64,000 bases of DNA from Paenibacillus_L residui. GTDB lineage: Bacteria; Bacillota; Bacilli; Paenibacillales; NBRC-103111. Positions 25,501-35,028 of the stretch are shown piece after piece. A program made the position numbers and the translations under genes. The stretch's first letter is position 1. The number at the start of each line of letters is the position of its first letter. The stretch is taken from positions 1 to 64,000 of the forward strand of contig NZ_JBHTIU010000050.1 in NCBI RefSeq assembly GCF_042677205.1. Reading direction: 5' to 3'. The notes beneath the pieces are model-generated. The model was not told the origin of the DNA, made no database searches, and saw nothing but the letters and a program-made list of their open reading frames with translations.

Positions 25501-26181
25501 AGCGAGCGCGGACTGCTACTCAGGGTCATCGATTACAAATCGAGCCGAACCTCGCTGCATCTGGCCGAGCTTTATTATGGATTGTCCCTGCAGATGCTTA
25601 CCTATCTGGATGTCGTTCTAAGCCACTCCGAGGTTTGGCTCGGACAGAAGGCGCGCCCGGCCGGGGTGCTCTATTTCCACGTGCATAACCCGCTGGTCCG
25701 CACCAAATATCCGATTTCCCGGGAAGACGCCGAAGCGGAGACACGCAAGCAATTTAAGATGAAGGGGCTCGTTCTGGCCGACGAGGAAGCGGTGAGGCTG
25801 ATGGACAGAGACCTGCAGAGCGGCTATTCCCAGTTGATCCCCGTTGCCTTGAAAACGGACGGGAGCTTCTATTCCTCCGCATCGGTGGCCACTCCCGAGC
25901 AATGGGACCGGCTGCGGGGGTATGTCCGCAGCAAAATCCGCAGCATCGGCACGGAAATTACAGAGGGGAATGTCAGCATCACCCCGTTTCGCCTGGGGGG
26001 GAAATCCGCCTGCACCTTCTGCCCCTTCAAGCCGGTCTGCCAGTTCGACCCGCTGCTTAAGGGCAATGATTTCCGCATTCTCGAGAGAAAGGACAGCGTG
26101 GACATCTGGACAAGTCTGGAGGACGCTGCTTCGATGGACAGCTTAAGTAAAGGAGGGAAGGCCGACAATGAACCGCAATGA
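22594..26181 (+). CDS. addB: ATP-dependent nuclease subunit AddB
   Basis: Subunit of the AddAB helicase-nuclease that resects double-strand breaks and loads RecA after Chi. 1195 residues. Walker A is GRAGSGKS near the N-terminus; the central region is an inactivated helicase fold; the C-terminal nuclease has VIDYKSS. Cys820, Cys1140, Cys1143 and Cys1149 form the expected C-X(n)-CxxC-x5-C iron-sulfur staple. ATG 22594 follows GAAGGGGGA; the in-frame ATG at 22531 lies in or before the promoter. It overlaps addA by 14 bp. Confidence 0.96.
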   Translation: MDIRMVIGRAGSGKSELCLTEIRERLEKEPDGRPLILLVPEQATYQAEQALVSAPGLSGTIRAQVYSFPRLAWRIMQETGGTAGIPIDETGKTMLLQRILNKHKDNLRLFRHSVAQVGFAKEVLSLFSELKRQCITPDELAQQHERLTPLLAEQPGTLEQKLEDLLKVYIDYEKELTKQYLDADAFVERMAAQLRNCPWIREADIWVDGFFGFTPLEHAALVQCMLHCRSVTVTLCLDKPYDAGEQPNELDLFYPTAMTMIRLRERMEAVGLPNPRIIRLAQETPPRYAANAMLAHLERHYEHRLSAAKRAYRERQLDGTEPQGLSIRSAVHRKAEVEGVARQMLRLAADRGLRWRDMTIMVRDMDGYGDLLTTVLQQFGIPHFIDQKRPILHHPLAEFIRSALEVVIRNWRYDAVFRCVKTDFFLPLTESGENPVTRHAMDELENYVLAAGIQGSRWLDDRAWEFRVQAALEEEDGITGYRPDPEYVARIQACRRLVTEPLSAFQRSFSQAENVRQMAEALYALLIDLQVPERLERWSEECIRNGNPEKAREHSQVWDRIVELLDQLVEMLGEESIGREMFAEMVDSGLDSIRMGLVPPSLDQVLIGTIDRTRSTRVKYCFVLGVNDGVLPAKINMDGILSENEREFLREAGVKLADGGRRRQLDEQLLIYSVLCAPSEHLWLSYPLADEEGRALLPSEIIQQIQALFPSVKEKLLLAEPDSSLSEEEQMQFISPPGQAVSHLFIRMKQWMKGEEMAEFWWEVYNWLQQRPQWRDKLEMMVRALDFSNAEAALSASSSRLLYGDQLKASVSRMERFVACPFSQFASHGLRLAERRVYRLEAPDIGQLFHAALSGLIGSLQQEQADWALLSREQLEHRASEMVDRLAPRLQSEILLSSPRYRYIARKLKGIVGKASVILAEHAKRSGFVPVGLELGFGPGETLPPLTFRLNNGCTMEIVGRIDRVDRAESERGLLLRVIDYKSSRTSLHLAELYYGLSLQMLTYLDVVLSHSEVWLGQKARPAGVLYFHVHNPLVRTKYPISREDAEAETRKQFKMKGLVLADEEAVRLMDRDLQSGYSQLIPVALKTDGSFYSSASVATPEQWDRLRGYVRSKIRSIGTEITEGNVSITPFRLGGKSACTFCPFKPVCQFDPLLKGNDFRILERKDSVDIWTSLEDAASMDSLSKGGKADNEPQ

Positions 26182-29100
26182 AGAGCAGGAAAATAACTTG
26201 TCGGATGTGATTGAGGCCAAGGCCCCGCCTGTCAAGCCGGCTCAATCGGCCTGGACGGATGAGCAGTGGGAGGCCATTACCCGGACGGGACAGAACATTC
26301 TCGTTGCCGCAGCCGCAGGATCGGGTAAGACGGCGGTGCTCGTAGAGCGGATCATTCGCCGGATATCCGACGAAAACCATCCGGTCGATGTCGACCGTCT
26401 GCTGGTTGCCACCTTTACGAAAGCGGCCGCTTCCGAAATGAGGCAGAGAATTCGCGACGCCTTGGAGAAGGCTCTGTACGACAAGCCGGATTCCGCCTAT
26501 TTGAAGAAACAGCTGGCTCTCATTCACCGCGCTTCGATTACGACGCTGCATTCCTTTTGTCTGGAAGTCATCCAGCGGCATTTTCAACGAATTCCGCTTG
26601 ATCCCGGCTTTCGGATAGCCAACGAGACGGAAGCGGCACTGCTGCGCCAGGATGTGCTGGAGGAGCTGTTCGAGCATTATTACAGCCATGAGGACGAAAC
26701 CAGCGAATTCTGGAACATGCTGGAATGGTTTGGAGGGGACCGAAGTGACGAGGCGGTGTTTGCGCTGGTCCTCCAGCTTTATGATGCCTCGCGCAGCCAT
26801 CCTTTGCCAGACCGGTGGCTGGACCAAATGTGCGAGTTTTTCAATACGGATACGATGGAGCCTTCGCTCTGGTTTGACAGCCTCATACGCGATGTCCGGC
26901 TGGAGCTGGAAGGAATAGCCGGATTGCTGCAGGAGGCGTCCCGTCTGGCTGAACAGCCGGGAGGCCCGGCACCGTATTTGGCCAATCTGGCGGATGAAAC
27001 GGCGATGATATCTCAGTTAATGGGATTATGTGGAGAAAGCTGGGAATCGCTCTATGAACGGTTCCAGACCGCTTCGTTCGGACGGTTGAAGCCATGCCGG
27101 GGGGAAGGTCTGGATAAGTCGCTGCAGGAGAAGGTCAAGGCCATCCGGGATACGGCCAAGGAGCGGTTCAACGCCCTGCGCGAAGAGCTGTTCACCCGCT
27201 CGCCCGAACAGTATAAAGCGGAGCTGAAGGCGATGCATCCGGTCATGGGCATGCTCGTGGAGCTTGTGCGCCAGTTCGCCGTCCGGTTCTCGGAGGCGAA
27301 ACGGGGCAAAGGCTTGATCGACTTTGCCGATTTGGAGCACTATTGCTTGCAGGTGCTGAGCGATCCGGATGCGGGAGGCGGATTGAAGCCGTCGGAGGCC
27401 GCGCTGGAGTACAGGGAACAGTATGTGGAAATATTGCTGGATGAATATCAGGATACCAACCGGGTGCAGGAGGCGATAGTCGAATTGCTGTCCCGCGAGG
27501 ATCGGGGTAACCGGTTTATGGTGGGCGATGTCAAGCAGAGCATCTATCGCTTCCGGCTGGCGGAGCCCAGCTTGTTTCTGGAGAAATACCGCTCCTTCCG
27601 GCAGGATGGAAGCGGGAAAGGGCGACGCATAGATCTTGCCCGGAATTTCCGCAGCCGAAGACAAGTGGTGGACGGAGTCAATTTTGTGTTCAAGCAGGTC
27701 ATGAACGAGACGGTAGGGGAGATCTCCTATGACCGGGATGCCGAGCTTGTGTACGGGGCTGAATATTATGAGCAGGCCCCCGGAAAGCGGGAGCTTCCGG
27801 TGGAATGGATGCTGATCGACCGTGCCGGCGGGGATCGTGCGGTGGAGCCGGAGGACGGCCCGGATGAGGCGGAGGAAGCGGCGGGGCAGGGCAAGGAGAG
27901 CTCCTCGTTCGCCGAGGAAATCCGTGAGATGGAAACGGCTCAGTTGGAAGCCAGGTCCATCGCCCTGCAAATTCGCAAACTGATGGGCGGAACCGGGGAG
28001 GAGCCGTTCCAGGTATATGACAAAAGAGAAAACGGCCTGCGGCCTGTACAGTACCGGGATATCGTCATTTTGCTGCGGGCAACGCACAGTTGGGCGCCGG
28101 TTTTCATGGAAGAACTGAGGCAGCAGGGCATTCCCGGCTATGCGGATTTGAATACGGGATATTTTATGGCGACAGAAGTGGATATTATCCTTTCTCTGCT
28201 CAAGATCATTGACAATCCATATCAGGATATTCCTCTTGCTGGGGTGCTTCGCTCCCCGATTGTCGGACTCCGGGCGGATGATCTGGCCATCGTTAGAACG
28301 GCTGACCGCAAAGGGGATTTCTATAAAGCATTGCTGCAGTTTATCGAAGATCCGGACGACGGGCATCGGGAGCTTCGCCATAAGCTTCGGGTATTTATTG
28401 AACGTCTGGAGAGGTGGCGGACCGCCGCACGCCAGAGCTCCCTGGCCGATTTGATCTGGTCGCTGTATCAGGAGACCGGGTATTACGATTTCGTCGGGGG
28501 GATGCCGGGAGGGGTTCAGCGCCAGGCCAACCTGCGCGCTCTGCATGATCGCGCCCGGCAATATGAAGCGACCTCGTTTCGCGGGCTGTTCCGTTTCCTG
28601 CGGTTTGTCGAGCGGATGCAGGAGAGCGGCGGAGATTTGGGAACTGCCAGGGCATTGGGCGAGCAGGAGGATGTCGTCCGCATCATGTCCATTCACAAGA
28701 GCAAAGGGCTGGAGTTCCCGGTCGTATTCGTGGCGGGCATGGGCAAGGCGTTCAACCGTCAGGACCTGAATTCGCATTTTCTCATTCACAAGGAATTGGG
28801 GCTGGGCCCTTATTATGTCGATTTGGACAAAAGGATCAGCTATCCTTCGCTGCCTACTCTGGCCATACGCCGGAGAATGCGGCTGGAGATGCTGGCCGAG
28901 GAGATGCGGGTGCTCTATGTCGCGCTGACGAGAGCGAGAGAGAAATTATTTCTGCTCGGCACGGTGCGTTCGCTGTCGAGACAATTGGAATTATGGGCGC
29001 GCAGCGATTTGCAGTCGCCGGTACTCCCGGATTACGAGCTGGCCCAGGCGAAATGCTACCTGGATTGGATCGGGCCGGCCTTGATCAAGCACGAGCATTG

Positions 29101-30067
29101 TCAGCCGCTGAGAGAGATGGGGCATATGCTGAATCCGACACCGGATTGGGCGGCAAGGGACCGTTCGGAGTGGAAGGTGTCCGTTATTTATCCGGCAATG
29201 CTCGTTCAGGAGGCGGCGGCCGCGGAAGAAGCTTCCGCTCTGCAGGCGGAGAGAATGGAGGCGGTCCGGCACCTGCAGCCGGTCGAATCGGCAGAATCCG
29301 CGGATAGGGAAGAAGTGAACCGGCGGCTTTCCTGGTCTTATCCGTTCGCGGATGCCGTGAAGCTGCTGTCCAAAACGTCCGTATCCGAAATCAAACGAAT
29401 GCATGAAGAGAAAGTATGGAGCCTGTCGGACGATATCGCCGCTCCTGCGGCAGCCCCCTCTTCGCTGCAGGCGCATCTGTTTCGCCGTCCGCGATTTATA
29501 GAGCAGTGGCAGCTCAGTGCGGCGGAGAAGGGAACGGTCTACCATGCAGTTATGCAAAGACTGCGGCTTCATCCGGAACTGGACGAGAAGGATATTCTCG
29601 AGGAAATGGAGCGGATGGTGGAGCTTCGCCTGCTGACCGAAGAGCAGCGCCAAGCGGTGGATCCGTCGGTCATTTCCGGATTCTATCAAACGGTTGCAGG
29701 CAAAAGGATGCTGCGGGCGGGAAGGGTTCAGCGCGAGGTGCCGTTCAGCTATGGACTTCCCGCCGGCGAAGTGTATCCGAATACGTCTTCGGGTGCCAAG
29801 GATGAGACGATACTCATTCAAGGGGTGGTCGACTGTCTGTTTGAGGATGAGGAAGGGCTTGTGCTGCTGGATTACAAAACCGATGCGATGAAAGGGCGCC
29901 CGCCGGAAGAGCATGCCGAACGGTATAAGGTTCAGCTCGGCTTATATGCGCGGGCTGTCGAGCAGATTTGGAAACGGCCGCTGTCGGACATTTATCTGTA
30001 CTTCTTCGATGGCTCCCATCTCGTGGAGATGGGCGGGAAGGTAAAGCGGCGACTGGAGGTGGACTAA
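26168..30067 (+). CDS. addA: ATP-dependent helicase/nuclease subunit AddA
   Basis: UvrD-type 3'-5' helicase with a RecB-like nuclease, 1299 residues. N-terminal TDEQWEAI Q-motif, Walker A AAAGSGKTAVL, motif II LLDEYQDTN, the MVGDVKQSIYRFR motif III, IMSIHKSKGLEFPVVF (motif V) and VALTRAREKL (motif VI). The C-terminal nuclease motif is LLDYKTD. All catalytic residues are visible. The gene overlaps addB upstream and sbcD downstream (TAATG), so the set is tightly coupled. Confidence 0.97.
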   Translation: MNRNEEQENNLSDVIEAKAPPVKPAQSAWTDEQWEAITRTGQNILVAAAAGSGKTAVLVERIIRRISDENHPVDVDRLLVATFTKAAASEMRQRIRDALEKALYDKPDSAYLKKQLALIHRASITTLHSFCLEVIQRHFQRIPLDPGFRIANETEAALLRQDVLEELFEHYYSHEDETSEFWNMLEWFGGDRSDEAVFALVLQLYDASRSHPLPDRWLDQMCEFFNTDTMEPSLWFDSLIRDVRLELEGIAGLLQEASRLAEQPGGPAPYLANLADETAMISQLMGLCGESWESLYERFQTASFGRLKPCRGEGLDKSLQEKVKAIRDTAKERFNALREELFTRSPEQYKAELKAMHPVMGMLVELVRQFAVRFSEAKRGKGLIDFADLEHYCLQVLSDPDAGGGLKPSEAALEYREQYVEILLDEYQDTNRVQEAIVELLSREDRGNRFMVGDVKQSIYRFRLAEPSLFLEKYRSFRQDGSGKGRRIDLARNFRSRRQVVDGVNFVFKQVMNETVGEISYDRDAELVYGAEYYEQAPGKRELPVEWMLIDRAGGDRAVEPEDGPDEAEEAAGQGKESSSFAEEIREMETAQLEARSIALQIRKLMGGTGEEPFQVYDKRENGLRPVQYRDIVILLRATHSWAPVFMEELRQQGIPGYADLNTGYFMATEVDIILSLLKIIDNPYQDIPLAGVLRSPIVGLRADDLAIVRTADRKGDFYKALLQFIEDPDDGHRELRHKLRVFIERLERWRTAARQSSLADLIWSLYQETGYYDFVGGMPGGVQRQANLRALHDRARQYEATSFRGLFRFLRFVERMQESGGDLGTARALGEQEDVVRIMSIHKSKGLEFPVVFVAGMGKAFNRQDLNSHFLIHKELGLGPYYVDLDKRISYPSLPTLAIRRRMRLEMLAEEMRVLYVALTRAREKLFLLGTVRSLSRQLELWARSDLQSPVLPDYELAQAKCYLDWIGPALIKHEHCQPLREMGHMLNPTPDWAARDRSEWKVSVIYPAMLVQEAAAAEEASALQAERMEAVRHLQPVESAESADREEVNRRLSWSYPFADAVKLLSKTSVSEIKRMHEEKVWSLSDDIAAPAAAPSSLQAHLFRRPRFIEQWQLSAAEKGTVYHAVMQRLRLHPELDEKDILEEMERMVELRLLTEEQRQAVDPSVISGFYQTVAGKRMLRAGRVQREVPFSYGLPAGEVYPNTSSGAKDETILIQGVVDCLFEDEEGLVLLDYKTDAMKGRPPEEHAERYKVQLGLYARAVEQIWKRPLSDIYLYFFDGSHLVEMGGKVKRRLEVD

Positions 30068-31257
30068 TGCGAATATTACATACCGCCGATTGGCATCTCG
30101 GGCGGACGCTGGAAGGAAGAAGCCGGCTGGAGGAGCAGGAAGCCTTCCTGGACGAGCTGGTCGGGATTGTGCGGGATCAGCAGATCGATCTCGTGCTGAT
30201 GGCGGGAGACGTCTATGATACGGTAAATCCTCCGGCCCAGGCGGAGAAGCTGTTCTATGAGAGCATATCCCGTCTGGCCGACGGGGGAGCGCGGCAGATT
30301 GTCGCCATCGCCGGGAATCACGACAATCCCGAGCGTCTTGCGGCATCCGCACCTCTGGCTGACCGTCAAGGGATTACACTGCTTGGCCTGCCGGGCACCG
30401 AAGCGATGCCGCTGGATATCCGCCGGACCGGAGAGCGGGCGATGCTCTACGCCCTGCCGTATCCATCGGAATCCCGTCTGAAGGAGCTGCTGTCCGAGGA
30501 CGCGGATGAGGAAAGTCTGCAGGTCGTTTATTCGGACCGGATCGGGGCCATGATCCGCCAGGCTTCGCAAAGCTTCTCCAAGGATACGGTCAATTTGATC
30601 ATGAGCCATATTTATGTGCTCGGCGGGGCGGAGTCCGATTCAGAACGGCCGATCCAGGTAGGCGGAGCTTATACCGTTAACGCGAAGGCCTTTGGCACGG
30701 CGGCGGATTACGTCGCTCTCGGCCATCTTCACCGCCCGCAATCGGTGAAGGCGGACGTGCCGGTCAAATATTCGGGCTCTCCGCTTGCCTACAGCTTCTC
30801 GGAAGCGGGGCAAGCCAAATCAGTCACGGTACTCGATATATCCCCCGGTGGAACACTGAGGACGGAGGAGATTTATCTGTCCAGCGGGCGTCCGCTCGTT
30901 CGTTGGAAAGCGGCGGAAGGAATCGCTCAAGTATACCGCTGGTTCGAGGAGAACAGGGATGCTTCCGCGTGGATCGATTTGGAAATCCATCTGGAGGAAG
31001 CTCTGACTATGGAACAAATTCAGGGCTTGCGCAAGCAGCGAGGCGGGATTGTGCAGATCCGCCCGATTTTCACCCAAGCTTCCGAGCAGCTTCCGGAGGA
31101 GCAGGAGAGGCTGCCCATCGACGAAATGTTCAGCCGCTTTTATTCGCGGCAAACCGGTGGAGCCCAACCTGAACCGGAATTAATTCGTCTGTTTATGGAG
31201 CTGCTTAATGCCGAAGAGGATTCCGATTCAGAATCAGCAGGGGAGGCGAGAGGATGA
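30067..31257 (+). CDS. sbcD: Exonuclease subunit SbcD (Mre11 homologue)
   Basis: Metallophosphoesterase nuclease of the SbcCD complex, which opens hairpins and protein-blocked DNA ends. 396 residues. Metal-binding motifs: HTADWHLGR, AGDVYD, GNHDNPERL, MSHIYV, and ALGHLHRPQ. The C-terminal part contains the SbcC-interacting segment. The frame opens earlier inside addA, but ATG 30067 overlaps addA's TAA and follows GGAGGTGG. It overlaps sbcC by 4 bp (ATGA). Confidence 0.96.
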   Translation: MRILHTADWHLGRTLEGRSRLEEQEAFLDELVGIVRDQQIDLVLMAGDVYDTVNPPAQAEKLFYESISRLADGGARQIVAIAGNHDNPERLAASAPLADRQGITLLGLPGTEAMPLDIRRTGERAMLYALPYPSESRLKELLSEDADEESLQVVYSDRIGAMIRQASQSFSKDTVNLIMSHIYVLGGAESDSERPIQVGGAYTVNAKAFGTAADYVALGHLHRPQSVKADVPVKYSGSPLAYSFSEAGQAKSVTVLDISPGGTLRTEEIYLSSGRPLVRWKAAEGIAQVYRWFEENRDASAWIDLEIHLEEALTMEQIQGLRKQRGGIVQIRPIFTQASEQLPEEQERLPIDEMFSRFYSRQTGGAQPEPELIRLFMELLNAEEDSDSESAGEARG

Positions 31258-34200
31258 GGCCGGTCTATTTATCGCTATCCGGATTGCAGAGCTATCGCGA
31301 GAAGCAGGAGGTAGATTTCACCCGTCTGTGCGACGCGGGCGTGTTCGGGATTTTCGGGCCGACGGGAAGCGGAAAATCGACGATCCTCGATGCCATCACA
31401 TTAGCCCTCTATGGCAAAGTGGAGCGCGCCAGCAACGGGACGCAAGGTATTCTGAACCATGCGGAGAAGGTGCTGTCCGTTTCCTTCGTGTTCGAATTGT
31501 CCTATTCGGGAGGGGTCAAGAAATACCGGGTAGAAAGGCAGTTCAAGCGCGGTAATGAATTGTCCGTGAACAATACGATCAGCCGTCTGATCGAAGAAGC
31601 GAATGGGGAAGGGGTCGTCCTGGCGGATAAAGCATCCGAGGTAAACCAGCGGATTCAGCAAATTCTGGGCTTATCCATGCAGGATTTTACGAGGGCCGTC
31701 GTGCTTCCGCAAGGGAAATTCGCCGAGTTCCTGTCTCTCAAAGGAAGCGAGCGAAGGCAGATGCTGCAGCGGTTGTTTCACCTGGAGCAGTACGGCGATT
31801 TGTTGAATGCGAGAGTCAGCCGCAAGCTGAAGGATACGGAGGCTGCCGTCAAGGAACTGGCGGCGGAGCAGCAGGGGCTCGGGGACGCCTCCCGGGAGGC
31901 GGTTGCGGCAGCGGAGCAGCGCTTCCAGTCGGCGGCGGAACAAGCCAAGGAGAAGCGGGAACTGCGATTGCTGGCAGACATGAGATGGGAAGAGAGCCGC
32001 AAAATATATATGCTGAAGCAGGAGGCAGCGGCACTCCGCCAGGAATGGCAGGCGCTGGCCGGGAGGGAGCCGGAAATCCGGGCCATGGAGGAAGGAATAC
32101 AGCGGGCCGGACAGGCCGAGCTCCTGTATCCGCTCTTTCGGGAATGGGAGGAAGCCCGGCGATGGTCTGCCGAGAAGCTAAGGTTACATAATGAAATTAA
32201 ATCCGGCTTCGAACGGATGTCGCGAATGCATGACGAGACGGCGGCACAGTATACGGAAGCCAGACAGCGGCTGGCCGAGCATGAAGCTCCACTGCGCATT
32301 CGCATGGAAGAGCTGCAGCAAGCTCTTCGGCTGGCGGAGGAAGCGGGGCGGAGCGAGGCTGCCCTTCATGCGTTGGATTCTCGTAAACAGGAGGCTCTTC
32401 TGCATAAGCAGAAGACGGAGGAGGAGCTGCTGAAGGAGCGGCAAATCCATGCCAAGGCCCTTCGTTTGCAAACGGAGCTGAAGGAGCGGAAACAGCTTGT
32501 CGAGGTCCCTTCCGAGGAGCGGCAGCGTCTTCAGGATGCTTCCAAGGCACAGCAGAAGTGGGAAACGCTGGCCCGTCAGCGCGCCGAAGGAGAGCGGGAG
32601 GCACAGGAGGCGGAGGAGCGTCTGGCCCTTGTGGAGAAGGAGGAGCGGGAAGTCCGATCCGGACAGGAGCGTCTGGCGAACCGCCTGCAGCTTCACTGGT
32701 CCGAGACGGTCAGGCAAGCGGCTTCCGCAGCACAATTGGAGCGGTCGGCCGCGGCACTTCTGCGGGAAGCCAATGACTGGCTGCGGCGGATTGAGGAGGA
32801 GGAGCGGGAGCAGGAGCTTGGCCGGCTGGCGTCGATGCTGGCCTCCTCCTTAAGCCCGGGCGACGCATGCCCGGTGTGCGGCTCGCTCCATCATCCGGCA
32901 CCCGCTCAGGCCCACACGGCGCACGAATACGCAGGGGAGATCAAGGTGCTGAAGCAGGTGGCCGAGGAAGCCAAAGACCTGCAGGTACAGGCCATGCAGC
33001 TGAAGCTGTCCGTCGGCCATTTGGCGGAGAAGCTGGCGGACCGGATAGGCGGCGCTTCTCTGCAGGAGGCTGCGGCGGCTGCCGCCGAGGCGGCAACGCC
33101 ACCGGAGGGCGGAGCGTCCATGGCTGCCCGGTATGCGGAATCGGCAGAGGCCTTTATCGGTCAGACCGCCAAGGACGGCAAAGAATCTGTTCCGGGACCG
33201 AACGTATCGGGTGATGAGGCCGAACAGGTGCACTTGCATAAGCTTGCGAAGGTGGAGGAGCAGGCCGACAAGCTGCTTGAACATGGACGAGCTCTGCGGG
33301 AGCGGCTGGAAGGCGAGAAGAACGCATTAGCCCGTATGGAAGGGCAGATGCGGGACTTGTTCGCAGAGTGGACGCTTCTGGAGCAGCGGCGTGGAGAGCT
33401 GGCAGCGCGGAAGGATGCTTTACGCACCGTGAAGGACGGCGGCGTCCGCAAGCTGGAGGCCGTCCGTGCGGAAATGGATCTTCAGGAACGGGAATGGCAG
33501 CGAAGGTTTCCCGATCTGAACAGGGACACTCTGGAGGAGCAGCTTGCCGCTCTGCATCACAAGGATAAAGAACGGGAGGAACTGAACGAACGGCTGGACA
33601 AGAGCGTTGTTTTCCTGGAAAACTCGTTAGCGAAGCTTAACGAGCTGCAAGCGGAGATGGTCGAACGGGACAAAGAATTGCTGCAATTGGATACGGAGCG
33701 CAAGGGGCTGGAGCAGCTGCTCTCGATGCAGAAGCAGCAGTTAGCGGAGAAGGCGGGCCATGAGCCGGTCGATCGTCAACTCTCGGAGGTTAAGAGCCGT
33801 CTGGAACGGCTTGTTGCCGAGGAGAAGGAGCAAGCTGCCAGACTCGAGAAGGTCCGGGCCGAGCTGCAGGAGCTGAACCGGCAATTCATTGCTTCCGGCC
33901 AAGATTGCAGCGCCGCCGATCAGCAGCTGGCCAAGACCGAGGCCCATTGGCGCAAGGCACTGGAGCCGTCCCCGTTTGCCGGGGAAGAGGAGGTTCGCAG
34001 GGCGCTGCTTACGCCCGAACGGCTGCAGCAGTGGTCCTCCGAAGTCGCCGAATATCGGGACAGGAAGTCTCGCCTGGAAGCCAGGTTGGAGCATATCGAC
34101 GGCCAGTTGTCCGGGGCCGACATTACGGAAGCGCAATGGCAGGAAATCCAGAGAGCGAAGGAAGAGGCGCATCTGCTTGATGAACAGGCGCTGAGCGAGC

Positions 34201-34802
34201 GTGCCAAAGCGGAGCGGGATCTGGAAGACCTGAAGAACAAGCACGCCCACTGGACCGAGCTGGAAGCCAAGCGTGCCCGGAACGAAGAGGAATACGGGCG
34301 GCTGCATAAATTGCAATCCGTGTTAAGAGGGAATGCTTTCGTTGAGTTCATAGCCGAGGAACAATTGATGCAGGTGAGCCGTTCCGCCTCGCACAAGCTG
34401 GGTCAGCTTACCCGTCAGCGCTATGCGATTGAGATCGATTCCAGCGGGGGATTCGTTATCCGGGACGACGCCAACGGCGGAATCCGGCGCCCGGTCAGCT
34501 CCTTGTCGGGAGGGGAGACGTTCTTGACCTCCCTTGCGCTCGCCCTTGCGCTGTCTGCCCAGATTCAGCTTAGCGGCCAGTATCCGCTCGAATTTTTCTT
34601 CCTGGACGAAGGCTTCGGGACATTGGACCCCGACCTGCTGGATACGGTGATCGGCGCTTTGGAGAAGCTGCATACCGACCGTTTAACGGTTGGCATTATC
34701 AGCCATGTGCCTGAGCTGAAGGCACGCCTTCCCCGCCGCTTGATCGTGCAGCCCGCCGAGCCCTCGGGACAGGGCAGTCGGCTTTATGTGGAGAGCTTGT
34801 AG
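31254..34802 (+). CDS. sbcC: Exonuclease subunit SbcC (Rad50 homologue)
   Basis: SMC-like ATPase partner of SbcD, 1182 residues. Walker A is GPTGSGKST in the N-terminus, the ABC signature is VSSLSGGETFLTSLALALAL and Walker B FFLDEGFGTLD in the C-terminus. Two long coiled-coil arms flank the zinc hook CPVCG (Cys539, Cys542). Just after the hook lies an Ala/Glu-rich, low-complexity stretch at about 603-665 (EAAAAAAEAATPPEGG) that looks like lineage-specific padding. Last gene of the addBA-sbcDC set. Confidence 0.96.
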   Translation: MRPVYLSLSGLQSYREKQEVDFTRLCDAGVFGIFGPTGSGKSTILDAITLALYGKVERASNGTQGILNHAEKVLSVSFVFELSYSGGVKKYRVERQFKRGNELSVNNTISRLIEEANGEGVVLADKASEVNQRIQQILGLSMQDFTRAVVLPQGKFAEFLSLKGSERRQMLQRLFHLEQYGDLLNARVSRKLKDTEAAVKELAAEQQGLGDASREAVAAAEQRFQSAAEQAKEKRELRLLADMRWEESRKIYMLKQEAAALRQEWQALAGREPEIRAMEEGIQRAGQAELLYPLFREWEEARRWSAEKLRLHNEIKSGFERMSRMHDETAAQYTEARQRLAEHEAPLRIRMEELQQALRLAEEAGRSEAALHALDSRKQEALLHKQKTEEELLKERQIHAKALRLQTELKERKQLVEVPSEERQRLQDASKAQQKWETLARQRAEGEREAQEAEERLALVEKEEREVRSGQERLANRLQLHWSETVRQAASAAQLERSAAALLREANDWLRRIEEEEREQELGRLASMLASSLSPGDACPVCGSLHHPAPAQAHTAHEYAGEIKVLKQVAEEAKDLQVQAMQLKLSVGHLAEKLADRIGGASLQEAAAAAAEAATPPEGGASMAARYAESAEAFIGQTAKDGKESVPGPNVSGDEAEQVHLHKLAKVEEQADKLLEHGRALRERLEGEKNALARMEGQMRDLFAEWTLLEQRRGELAARKDALRTVKDGGVRKLEAVRAEMDLQEREWQRRFPDLNRDTLEEQLAALHHKDKEREELNERLDKSVVFLENSLAKLNELQAEMVERDKELLQLDTERKGLEQLLSMQKQQLAEKAGHEPVDRQLSEVKSRLERLVAEEKEQAARLEKVRAELQELNRQFIASGQDCSAADQQLAKTEAHWRKALEPSPFAGEEEVRRALLTPERLQQWSSEVAEYRDRKSRLEARLEHIDGQLSGADITEAQWQEIQRAKEEAHLLDEQALSERAKAERDLEDLKNKHAHWTELEAKRARNEEEYGRLHKLQSVLRGNAFVEFIAEEQLMQVSRSASHKLGQLTRQRYAIEIDSSGGFVIRDDANGGIRRPVSSLSGGETFLTSLALALALSAQIQLSGQYPLEFFFLDEGFGTLDPDLLDTVIGALEKLHTDRLTVGIISHVPELKARLPRRLIVQPAEPSGQGSRLYVESL

Positions 34803-34920
34803 CTATAACTAATAAGGCTTCCGCTTCCCGAATAAATCGTGATTCTTTCTCCATGAGTTGAACACGTATCCTATAATTGGTTAAACTATGTTTATCGGGG
34901 ACGCTTTAGCTGTTAAGAAT

Positions 34921-34941
34921 CCGGCTTCTACAGCCGGTTTA
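34921..34941 (+). terminator. Weak terminator after sbcC
   Basis: CCGGCT, a TCTAC loop and AGCCGG (34921-34937) are followed only by TTT. It lies in the 226-bp gap before the HIT gene; a TATAAT at 34872-34877 in the same gap lacks a good -35. Confidence 0.5.
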
Positions 34942-35028
34942 TGATTAGACGGGCCAGTCTCCATTTGATTTTACCGATGCCCGGCATCGCTGAACAAGCT
35001 TACTATGCATTTAAACGAAGGGATGATT

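Noticed and set aside
27026..28789. 587-codon minus-strand frame inside addA
   Set aside because: Antisense shadow of the helicase gene; no start context and no motif.
22594..34802. addB-addA-sbcD-sbcC as a novel defence or repair island
   Set aside because: Tightly overlapping addBA-sbcDC clusters are normal in Bacillales; all catalytic motifs are standard and nothing foreign is inserted.
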